Assembly (NCBI RefSeq): GCF_002157225.2 | Contig: NZ_CP020038.1 | Span: forward strand, 6,654,991-6,718,990 | Direction of reading: 5' to 3' | DNA: 64,000 nucleotides | DNA from: Agarilytica rhodophyticola | GTDB taxonomy: Bacteria; Pseudomonadota; Gammaproteobacteria; Pseudomonadales; Cellvibrionaceae | In this document: positions 57,138-64,000 of the stretch, in pieces | How the letters are laid out: each line of letters opens with the position of its first letter | Numbering within the stretch: position 1 is the stretch's first letter | The notes under the pieces: model-generated | What the model was told of the DNA's origin: nothing | Databases searched by the model: none | The model's input: only the letters and a program-made list of their open reading frames with translations | Program-made: the position numbers and the translations under genes

Positions 57138-57188
57138 AACTAAAGCGTTGTATATTGTAAAAAATCTTGAATTGGTAAACGAGTCGTT

Positions 57189-58199
57189 ATGGATCAACAA
57201 TCAGAATCATCGAACAACACAGGTTTTGTCGTTATTGGGCGCAACGAAGGGGAGCGCTTAAAATCAGGATTAAATGCCATACAAAAATTATGCGCGTCAT
57301 CCGCTATTGTATATGTTGATTCCGGCTCAAGTGACGACAGTGTTGCTTTTGCAAGATCTATCGGTATTGAGGTAGTAGAGCTAGACCTAAGCATACCATT
57401 TACCGCTGCGCGCGCGCGTAATGCTGGGTTCAACCGACTTTATTCAATAAATCCGGAAGTACAATATGTACAATTTATGGACGGCGACTGCGAGTTACTT
57501 CCAGGCTGGATAAAAAACGCAACACAAACCCTTTCAGAAAATAAAGATATCGCTGTTGTTAGCGGTAGACGTGTTGAAAAATTTCCCGACGCTTCTATTT
57601 ACAACACTTTAATGGACATAGAATGGAATACTCCTGTAGGGGAAACATTAGCAGTACTAGGAGACATGTGCGTTAAAGCCAAAGTTTTCAAAGAAGTTGG
57701 AGGCTTTTCTGAAAACATTATTGCCGCAGAAGATGACGATGTATGTTTAAGAATCCGCCGGGATGGCTATAAAATTTTTCGACTAGATGTAGAAATGAGC
57801 CGCCATGACGCAAATATTATGCACTTGTCCCAATGGTATAGGCGTTCAAAGCGTGGTGGACACGGTTACGCCAATATTAACCATATTCACGGCAATGGCC
57901 CTGATAAATATTTTCGCCGCGAACTTATGAGCGTGATGGTTTGGGGAGGCTGTGTGCCCTTGGCATTTTTGCTATTTTTGCCTATTCAACCAAAGCTTGC
58001 ACTCGCTATTCTCGTTCTCTACACAATGTTTATAACAAAGACTGTTATGCGCAGACTAAAACTAGGCGATTCATTCAAAGTAGCACTCGCCTATGGTGTA
58101 CTTATATTTACAGGCAAAATCCCCGAGCTTATGGGGGTATTTGAGTATTGGAAAAATCGCTTACTCTCTCGCAAGCATCAGTTAATCGAATATAAATAA
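57189..58199 (+). CDS. Family 2 glycosyltransferase with C-terminal membrane segments
   Basis: This 336-residue GT-A glycosyltransferase opens GFVVIGRNEGERL, with YVDSGSSDDSV and the metal-binding MDGDCEL (Asp98-Gly-Asp100). The catalytic domain ends at about residue 240. Two hydrophobic helices at about 255-280 and 300-325 anchor it in the inner membrane. The FTAARARNAG block is typical of GT2 enzymes of exopolysaccharide clusters. It is the first gene of the rightward run; the Gfo/SDR fusion follows after 20 bp. Confidence 0.88.
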   Translation: MDQQSESSNNTGFVVIGRNEGERLKSGLNAIQKLCASSAIVYVDSGSSDDSVAFARSIGIEVVELDLSIPFTAARARNAGFNRLYSINPEVQYVQFMDGDCELLPGWIKNATQTLSENKDIAVVSGRRVEKFPDASIYNTLMDIEWNTPVGETLAVLGDMCVKAKVFKEVGGFSENIIAAEDDDVCLRIRRDGYKIFRLDVEMSRHDANIMHLSQWYRRSKRGGHGYANINHIHGNGPDKYFRRELMSVMVWGGCVPLAFLLFLPIQPKLALAILVLYTMFITKTVMRRLKLGDSFKVALAYGVLIFTGKIPELMGVFEYWKNRLLSRKHQLIEYK

Positions 58200-58219
58200 A
58201 CTAAGCACGATACTATATT

Positions 58220-60364
58220 ATGAGTGAATCAATATTGAGAGCCGGAATTCTCGGTGCAGGTTACATTTCAGATTTCCATCTAAAAGCGATTGGCAAACAG
58301 AAGAATGCTGAACTTGTCGCCATATGTGATATGAACGAGCAAGCAGCAAATAAGCTTGCAGCGCAATCTCCTGGTGCAAAAGTCTATACTGATTTATCGC
58401 AAATGCTCGATCAAGCAAACCTGGACGTTGTACATATACTCACACAACCGGACAGTCACTTTGTTCTGGCAAAGATGGTGTTAGAGGCGGGCTGCCACAC
58501 TATTTTAGAGAAACCCGTTACAGTAAATGCTGAAGAAGCAGAAAAGTTAGCAGAACTAGCAAGAGAAAAAGATCTATCTATCGCGATCAATCATAATTTT
58601 GTCTTTTCTAGACCATTTAATCAGCTGAAAAACATTCTTGATAGTGGCGAACTTGGTCCTATCAAATCCATTCGTGTTGTCTGGAAAAAAGCGTTGGCTC
58701 AAATGAACTTTGGCCCGTGGAATTTATGGATGTTACGTGATCCTGGCAATATATTATTTGAGACAGGCTCCCATTCGTTATCTGAGCTATTAGCCGTTGT
58801 TGATAATGCCGAGATAAAAAGTGTCGATGCTCAATTACCTAAAGCCTTGCCATCAGGTTCAATTTTTTATCGCCGTTGGAATATCACAGCATCTTCCGGC
58901 CCAATATCTATACAAATAGATACCGCCTTTGATCAAGGTTACGAGCAGCATTTTGTCGAAGTTGAAGGCATGTTTGGTGTTGCTAAGGCCGATATGGAGA
59001 ATGATGTATTCACTATCGATCAGCCGACTGGCCGCGCCTATGATTTGGAGCGTTTTTGCGTTAACTTTAAAGCAGGATATTCACGTGTAAAACAGGCCTT
59101 TAGGACCTATGGCAGTTATGCAGCTTCTAAATTCCTAAGTAGCGCCACTGGTGCCCCTTATGAAACAAGTATGCTAAATGGTATAGCCAACTGCTACGAT
59201 CAACTCGTCAATAATACCAAACGCAAAGAATCTAGCATCGAATACGCAATTGCAGTTGCTAAAACGGCACATGCAATTCAAGATTTGATGCCACAGACTC
59301 CAGCCTTAAGCCCTGAGCAACTGCCACAGATTCCAGACACAGTTAAAGAACCGACAGTCGATGCAAAAATACTTATTGTCGGTGCCTCAGGCTTTATTGG
59401 TAAACGTTTGCTGCTAGAGCTACAAAATCAGGGCAAAAGTGTCCGCGCGCTAGTAAGAAATGCCTCATCATTAGTGGGGATCGAGCTCAGCGATAATAGT
59501 GAAGTGATGGTGGGCGACTTCCGCAATGACAGCGTTATTGAAAAAGCATTGCATGGCATTGAAGTAGTATTTCACTTAGCTGTTGCGCATTCAAATAGCC
59601 TTGAAGGCTATTTGAATGCGGACTCCGAGCCAACACTAAAGTTTGCGCGTCTATGCCAATCAAAAAATATTAAGCGCTTTGTATATACCGGTACTATTGA
59701 TTCGTTAAACCTCGCTCAGCCTGGCGACATAAGAGAGATAGATGGTGTCGATAGTCAAATTGATCGTCGCAATAATTATGCACACAGCAAAGCGATAACA
59801 GAATCCAAACTCAATAGAATGCATAGGGAAGAGGAATTTCCATTGGTGATTGTAAGACCTGCCATTGTTCTTGGCGCTGGCGGGCCTGTTAACCATGTTG
59901 GGGTTGCCAACTGGTTTGGCTTGGGACGTTGCACTTATTGGGGTAATGGTACAAATTACATTCCCGCTGTGTTAGTTGAAGATATTGTTAGTGGCCTGAT
60001 CGCCACAACTGAAGCGGAAGGCATCGAAGGTAAAACATACAATCTATCTGCCAAATCATGTATAAGCGCACGCGATTACGTGGCTGAAGTAGAGAAAGTT
60101 CTAGGTAGTAAAATTATTACGTCATCTTCAAATGCGGTGAGCCACTATATTGGTGATATGTTCAAGTGGTTGATCAAAGTACTGGCTCGTCATCCCGATG
60201 CGGCACGTATACCGTCAGTTCAAGACTGGAAATGCCGGGAGCAGCAGGCATCTTTTGATACCTCTAGAGCAGAACAAGACCTTAATTGGCAACCGACCAA
60301 CGACCGTGAAACTATCATAGAAAAGGGCGTGCGCGAACCAACTCGCTTATTTCTACAAGGTTGA
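58220..60364 (+). CDS. Fusion of Gfo/Idh/MocA oxidoreductase and NAD-dependent sugar epimerase/dehydratase
   Basis: This 714-residue two-domain protein has an N-terminal Gfo/Idh/MocA domain (about 1-365): AGILGAGYISDFHLKAI for NAD binding, EKPVTV at about 98-103, and the later HSLSELLAVV region. A linker near 365-385 joins an SDR-type epimerase/dehydratase domain with GASGFIGKR (about 387-395) and YAHSKAITESK (Tyr520, Lys524). Both halves look complete. It may oxidise and then rework one nucleotide sugar, the two steps being linked in one chain. Substrate is unknown. A 35-bp perfect palindrome lies in the coding sequence of the second domain. Confidence 0.88.
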   Translation: MSESILRAGILGAGYISDFHLKAIGKQKNAELVAICDMNEQAANKLAAQSPGAKVYTDLSQMLDQANLDVVHILTQPDSHFVLAKMVLEAGCHTILEKPVTVNAEEAEKLAELAREKDLSIAINHNFVFSRPFNQLKNILDSGELGPIKSIRVVWKKALAQMNFGPWNLWMLRDPGNILFETGSHSLSELLAVVDNAEIKSVDAQLPKALPSGSIFYRRWNITASSGPISIQIDTAFDQGYEQHFVEVEGMFGVAKADMENDVFTIDQPTGRAYDLERFCVNFKAGYSRVKQAFRTYGSYAASKFLSSATGAPYETSMLNGIANCYDQLVNNTKRKESSIEYAIAVAKTAHAIQDLMPQTPALSPEQLPQIPDTVKEPTVDAKILIVGASGFIGKRLLLELQNQGKSVRALVRNASSLVGIELSDNSEVMVGDFRNDSVIEKALHGIEVVFHLAVAHSNSLEGYLNADSEPTLKFARLCQSKNIKRFVYTGTIDSLNLAQPGDIREIDGVDSQIDRRNNYAHSKAITESKLNRMHREEEFPLVIVRPAIVLGAGGPVNHVGVANWFGLGRCTYWGNGTNYIPAVLVEDIVSGLIATTEAEGIEGKTYNLSAKSCISARDYVAEVEKVLGSKIITSSSNAVSHYIGDMFKWLIKVLARHPDAARIPSVQDWKCREQQASFDTSRAEQDLNWQPTNDRETIIEKGVREPTRLFLQG
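59586..59620. repeat. Perfect 35-bp palindrome inside a coding sequence
   Basis: The arms CGCATTCAAATAGCCTT and its exact complement (17 bp each) flank a single central G. It falls in the SDR half of the fusion gene and codes for about AHSNSLEGYLNA. A stem this long with no loop is rare in coding DNA. Confidence 0.9.
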
Positions 60365-60374
60365 TGTTTATAGA

Positions 60375-60427
60375 TTTATTTTGATTCACAAACATGTACT
60401 CTAGATGTTTGTGAATATCAAAATAAA
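60375..60427. terminator. Intergenic hairpin, possible terminator
   Basis: A two-part stem (TTTATTTTGAT / ATCAAAATAAA, then TCACAAACAT / ATGTTTGTGA after a 2-nt bulge) follows the fusion gene by 11 bp. The upper stem is well paired and the lower AT part could serve as slippery ends. There is no clear T tract after it. Confidence 0.45.
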
Positions 60428-60499
60428 AATATCGAAGCTATAACCCAAACACCAATTCGAGCACCAACTAGCTAATACTTCCTCTACGGTTTATCGATT

Positions 60500-61429
60500 A
60501 TGAAAATTGCAGTGACCGGCGCAAATGGTTTTATCGGACGCAAAGTGGTAGAAAATGGAATTGCCGCTGGCCACCATATACTTGCTGTCGTCCGTAAAAA
60601 CACGCCCAGTGAATGGCACAAAATAGATAAACTACAAGTCCTTCATTGTGATTTACTTGATGCAACGAGCCTAGCCAGTTCCTTAAGTGGGTGTGACGCC
60701 CTGATAGATCTTGCTGCTGTAATGCATGGCAATGACCAGCATAGTCAAACGTTGAAAATTACCCGCAATGTGATTTCTTGCATGGAGCAAGCTGGTGTCA
60801 AAAAGCTTGTAGGCTTAAGTAGTATTTCAATACTCGACTATACCAAACAACAGGCGATGGCAATTATCGACGAAGACGTATCGATTAACCAAGTTAACGA
60901 GCAACTTGGCCCTTACGCTTTAATGAAGCGTGATCAAGAAGATTTGTATAAAGCGTGGAAAGCGGAAGACTCTAAAACTGTCATAGTTAGGCCAGGCATT
61001 GTTTATGATGATCAGCAGCTATCCAACGCACATGTTGGGTTTATAAAAAGCAAACGGGGTATTGCGGCTATACATGAAGGTTTCGTGCCTATTGTACATG
61101 TCAATACAGTAGCAAAAGCACTAATTACATCAGCAGAATATGAAGTTAGCAATGAAGTTATTCATCTGGTTGATGATGATTTACCAAATCAAAAACAGTA
61201 TATTGACTTATTAAAAAGAAAAGGTGTGGTTAGTAATACAATACCATTACCTTGGAAAGTATTTTCCAACCTTATGGCACTTATTCGTTTGCCACTTAAG
61301 CTCATCAATAAAATACCTGATAGCTTTCGTTTAAACAGTATTGCCGCTCGCCAAAAGCCATTTCAATTTAGCAATGATAAGGCGAAACAATTACTTAATT
61401 GGCAACCTAAAAAATCGCTAACTAATTAA
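60500..61429 (+). CDS. NAD-dependent epimerase/dehydratase family protein
   Basis: This 309-residue extended SDR protein opens with TGANGFIGRKV (7-17) for nucleotide binding and has the catalytic YALMK pair in GPYALMKRDQEDLY. After the core, PLPWKVFSNLMALIRLPLKLI is hydrophobic and may bind the membrane. It may reduce or epimerise a lipid- or nucleotide-linked sugar, but the substrate is not evident. It follows the fusion gene by 135 bp and is followed closely by the GT4 gene. Confidence 0.85.
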   Translation: MKIAVTGANGFIGRKVVENGIAAGHHILAVVRKNTPSEWHKIDKLQVLHCDLLDATSLASSLSGCDALIDLAAVMHGNDQHSQTLKITRNVISCMEQAGVKKLVGLSSISILDYTKQQAMAIIDEDVSINQVNEQLGPYALMKRDQEDLYKAWKAEDSKTVIVRPGIVYDDQQLSNAHVGFIKSKRGIAAIHEGFVPIVHVNTVAKALITSAEYEVSNEVIHLVDDDLPNQKQYIDLLKRKGVVSNTIPLPWKVFSNLMALIRLPLKLINKIPDSFRLNSIAARQKPFQFSNDKAKQLLNWQPKKSLTN

Positions 61430-61442
61430 AAGGAAATTATTC

Positions 61443-62645
61443 GTGCGTATCGCTTATTTCACTAATACCTACCCACGAGCAACCGATACATTTATCCGCA
61501 GAGAAGTTATCGGCCTACGCAAACGCGGGTTCGATGTTGTGACCTATTCTGTGCGAAAGACGGGCAGTGATCACGATGTAGATGAGGAAGTTATTACTGA
61601 AAAAAGAAACACAAAATATATTCTTCCATTCAATATTTTAGCTCTTTTGATTCTTAATTTTAAAACGTTAATTGCAGACCCTAAAAATTATTTACGTACA
61701 TTTATTCTCGCATATAAAACTGTTCGCCCGGGGATCAAAGGCCACTTCTTGCAGCTGGTATATTTTCTTGAAGCTGTGTCATTATCGAAGTTATTGATCG
61801 AGGATAGAGTTGAACATCTACACAATCATCTGGGAGACAACAGTGGAACAGTCACTCTGCTAGCAGCTAAGTTAGCCGATATTCCATACAGTATCAGCAT
61901 TCATGGACCACATATCTTTTTCGATGGTCTACACTGGGCCTTAGATAAAAAAACAGAACATGCTAAGTTTATTTCATGTATCGGGCATTTTTGCACAAGT
62001 CAAATGATGCTGTATTCAGATAAAGAGTATTGGTCCAAATTTAAAATTATTCGATGCGGTGTGGATTTAAATCGATTTGATTATCAAGAACCTAAAGGCA
62101 TAGCCAAAAAAATGGTGTATGTCGGTAGGCTATCCGCTGAAAAAGGCGTTCCTATTTTATTTGATAGTATCGCTAAGTTAAAAGAGCAGAATTACGATGT
62201 GCAATTAACATTGCTCGGTGATGGTGAAGATAGAGATTTTCTCGAGAAACTTGCACATGATATGAATATAAATGATCATGTTATTTTTGGCGGCTTCGTT
62301 GATCAAAAAACTATCGCCACTACTTTGAGAGAAAGTGATATTTTTGTTTTACCAAGTTTTGCAGAAGGTATTCCTGTTGCACTGATGGAGGCGATGGCTA
62401 TCGGAATTCCAGTGATAGCAACCTATGTTGGTGGAGTTACAGAATTAGTGATTGATCAAAATACCGGCCAAGTTGTATCAGCCTCTGACTCTGAAGGTCT
62501 GGCGCAAGCAATAGCGCGATATATAGATCAACCCGAATGGTGTAAAACTATATCAAAAAATGCTAGAGAAAAGGTTGCTACTGAATTTAATATTGAAGAT
62601 CAGGTAGATAAATTGGCACAATTATTTTCTACTGAAAAAAATTAA
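61443..62645 (+). CDS. Family 4 glycosyltransferase
   Basis: This 400-residue GT-B enzyme starts with GTG at 61443, with AAAAGGA ten bases upstream. The N-terminal half opens MRIAYFTNTYPRATDTFIRRE. The C-terminal half has YVGRLSAEKGV, TLLGDGEDR and the donor-binding PSFAEGIPVALMEAMA with the EX7E pair. It transfers a sugar from an NDP donor to the growing glycan. The specific linkage is unknown. Confidence 0.93.
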   Translation: MRIAYFTNTYPRATDTFIRREVIGLRKRGFDVVTYSVRKTGSDHDVDEEVITEKRNTKYILPFNILALLILNFKTLIADPKNYLRTFILAYKTVRPGIKGHFLQLVYFLEAVSLSKLLIEDRVEHLHNHLGDNSGTVTLLAAKLADIPYSISIHGPHIFFDGLHWALDKKTEHAKFISCIGHFCTSQMMLYSDKEYWSKFKIIRCGVDLNRFDYQEPKGIAKKMVYVGRLSAEKGVPILFDSIAKLKEQNYDVQLTLLGDGEDRDFLEKLAHDMNINDHVIFGGFVDQKTIATTLRESDIFVLPSFAEGIPVALMEAMAIGIPVIATYVGGVTELVIDQNTGQVVSASDSEGLAQAIARYIDQPEWCKTISKNAREKVATEFNIEDQVDKLAQLFSTEKN

Positions 62646-62654
62646 GGCATTGCA

Positions 62655-63767
62655 ATGACAACAACATATATTGCACTTATTGGCTGCGGCTTTGTTGCCG
62701 ACTATTACATGGCAACTATCGATGCTTATCCAGAATTGGAAATTAGCGGTGTATACGATAAAAACCCAAAGCGTCTCAAAGCGTTTAGTGAATACTATAA
62801 ACTCAATACCTACTCTTCAATTGAAGATTTACTGTCAGATAAAAAAATCTCCATCGTTCTTAATTTAACTGACCCTCGTTCTCACTACACTATTTCTAAA
62901 CAGTGTTTACAAGCAGGCAAACATGTCTATAGCGAAAAGCCTCTGGCGATGAATTTTGAAGACGCAGAAGATCTTGTAAAATTAGCCAAAGAAACAAACT
63001 TACATATATCCTCAGCTCCGTGTAGCGTGCTTGGAAAATCAGCAAAAACGCTGGCTCATGCAGTGAGGAACAAGATGTGTGGAGACATCAAGCTTGTCTA
63101 TGCAGAGCTTGACGACGGTATGGTTCACAAAATGGCCTACAAAAAGTGGTTTAGCGAATCTGGTGCGCCCTGGCCTTATAGAGATGAATTTGAAGTAGGC
63201 TGTACACTTGAGCACGCGGGCTACTATTTAGCTTGGCTAATGGTAATGTTCGGACCGGTAAGAAGTGTCACTGCGTTTTCTGACTGTGTTGTACCTGAAA
63301 AAATAGGTGATGAAGAGCCACTGCAACCTTTTGATACCGCAGACATTTCCTTTGGTTTATTAAAATTTGAGAGTGGTGTTGTCGCTCGTCTAAGTACGAC
63401 TATTGTTGCTCCTCATGACCATTCTATCCGAATTTTTTGTGACAATGGTGTTATTTACATGGACGAATGCTGGGATAACGACGATGAGGTATATCTTAAA
63501 AAAATGGTGAGAATTCGTCGTAAGACATTTTTATCTCCTATTAAAAAGAAAGTGAAGCTACCAAATGAAGTTAAAGTCAATAAGGTAGATCGCGGAAACA
63601 CCAAAATGGATTTTTTGCTAGGCGTGCAAGACTTAGCAACCGCAATAAATACAGGAAAACGAAACCAATTAAGTGCAGATTTTTCATTACATGTGAATGA
63701 AGTTGCGTTGGCTCTACAGTATGCAGGTACTCAGAGTAGCACTTATATTACGAAGAGCCGTTTTTAA
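62655..63767 (+). CDS. Gfo/Idh/MocA family oxidoreductase
   Basis: This 370-residue NAD(P)-dependent sugar dehydrogenase has IGCGFVADYYM at the Rossmann start and EKPLAMNFEDA (about 95-105), followed by the C-terminal alpha/beta domain with LEHAGYYLAWL. It is 9 bp after the GT4 gene and likely makes a modified sugar nucleotide for this polysaccharide. It is a separate enzyme from the fused one upstream. Confidence 0.92.
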   Translation: MTTTYIALIGCGFVADYYMATIDAYPELEISGVYDKNPKRLKAFSEYYKLNTYSSIEDLLSDKKISIVLNLTDPRSHYTISKQCLQAGKHVYSEKPLAMNFEDAEDLVKLAKETNLHISSAPCSVLGKSAKTLAHAVRNKMCGDIKLVYAELDDGMVHKMAYKKWFSESGAPWPYRDEFEVGCTLEHAGYYLAWLMVMFGPVRSVTAFSDCVVPEKIGDEEPLQPFDTADISFGLLKFESGVVARLSTTIVAPHDHSIRIFCDNGVIYMDECWDNDDEVYLKKMVRIRRKTFLSPIKKKVKLPNEVKVNKVDRGNTKMDFLLGVQDLATAINTGKRNQLSADFSLHVNEVALALQYAGTQSSTYITKSRF

Positions 63768-63786
63768 AAAAATTAAGGTGCAATTT

Positions 63787-64000
63787 TTAAAAAAGGCTAA
63801 CCTTATTAGCTTCTCTTTTTTCAGCATCCACTTTAGCTACAATGTTAGAGCAAATAGATAAAATTACCCAAATCCATTGATAGCTCCATCCAAGTGGGCT
63901 GGTAGTGGCTAAATTAAAACTCAATACTGCCAACGAGCACAGCATAAACATGCCCAATGTATATTTTTCTCCTGAGGCAGATCTTAGTGCAGTATAGGTT
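63787..64000 (-). CDS. C-terminal end of a membrane protein, probably O-antigen ligase/polymerase-like
   Basis: The last 70 codons of a leftward gene that starts beyond the window. They include hydrophobic stretches (GMFMLCSLAVLSF, QWIWVILSIC) and a charged tail ending NKVSLF. The membrane helices and position at the end of a glycan cluster suggest a polymerase or ligase, but only the end is visible. An AT-only stem (AAAAATT / AATTTTT, about 63768-63788) separates it from the convergent oxidoreductase. Confidence 0.6.
   Translation of the reverse strand, partial: TYTALRSASGEKYTLGMFMLCSLAVLSFNLATTSPLGWSYQWIWVILSICSNIVAKVDAEKREANKVSLF

Larger units (their letters stand above)
56762..57188. other. 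Divergent promoter region rfbA / glycosyltransferase, with two hairpins
   Basis: This spacer has no gene. It contains a nested hairpin (56861-56898) near the middle and an 8-bp GC-rich hairpin 51 bp before the rightward gene. It presumably carries both promoters of the divergent halves of the polysaccharide cluster. Confidence 0.6.

Noticed and set aside
1-64000. CRISPR arrays, tRNA/rRNA genes, insertion sequences, integrase or att sites
   Set aside because: None was seen by eye on either strand. A tRNA or covariance-model scan was not possible.

Overview
The window is chromosomal DNA from an aerobic gammaproteobacterium. It is moderately AT-rich, with very AT-rich spacers. YheV, oligopeptidase A, a DUF2909 protein, an aa3-type cytochrome oxidase operon and Thr-Pro-rich secreted proteins fit a marine Cellvibrionales or Pseudomonadales relative. 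That placement is inferred from gene content, not from a marker-gene search.

Region 1 (1-7.2 kb) is accessory. It holds the truncated gene of a secreted coiled-coil protein, a large exported choice-of-anchor-B protein with Thr-Pro linkers, a cyclooxygenase-like haem peroxidase, a decayed VOC-family pseudogene and a flavin reductase. Region 2 (7.4-18.8 kb) is a compact hybrid NRPS-PKS line read leftward. The NRPS has a formyltransferase, half a condensation domain, a probably glycine-specific adenylation domain split by a luciferase-like monooxygenase, and a carrier domain. The PKS is KS-AT-KR-DH-ACP-TE. The flavin reductase lies just downstream and mce-scpA-meaB (methylmalonyl-CoA metabolism) just upstream, all on one strand. 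This is the best candidate here for an undescribed pathway: N-formylglycyl start, flavin-dependent oxidation on the carrier, one extension, ketoreduction and dehydration, then thioesterase release.

Region 3 (22.8-31.3 kb) is an exosortase A locus: TPR lipoprotein PrsT, EpsI-fused exosortase, CpsD-like ATPase, chain-length protein and ExeA-like ATPase. An ohrR/ohr peroxide-defence pair sits inside it. Region 4 (31.8-40.6 kb) is the cytochrome c oxidase operon coxB-coxA-ctaG-coxC plus surf1, an SCO-like protein, ctaA, cyoE and SCO. Region 5 (40.9-46.3 kb) is housekeeping: a MATE pump, a conserved hypothetical, prlC-yheV and a gamma carbonic anhydrase.

Region 6 (46.3-64 kb) is the polysaccharide part of the exosortase system. 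It has a WecG-type transferase, an initiating phosphoglycosyltransferase, a 59-residue exosortase-substrate-like protein behind a sigma-54-type promoter, an outer-membrane barrel, Wzz and Wza proteins, and the four dTDP-rhamnose genes. A rightward run of sugar dehydrogenase and glycosyltransferase genes follows, then the end of a membrane protein that leaves the window. Together, regions 3 and 6 should make and export a rhamnose-containing polysaccharide and process a very small exosortase target. No rRNA, tRNA, CRISPR array, transposase or integrase gene was recognised.
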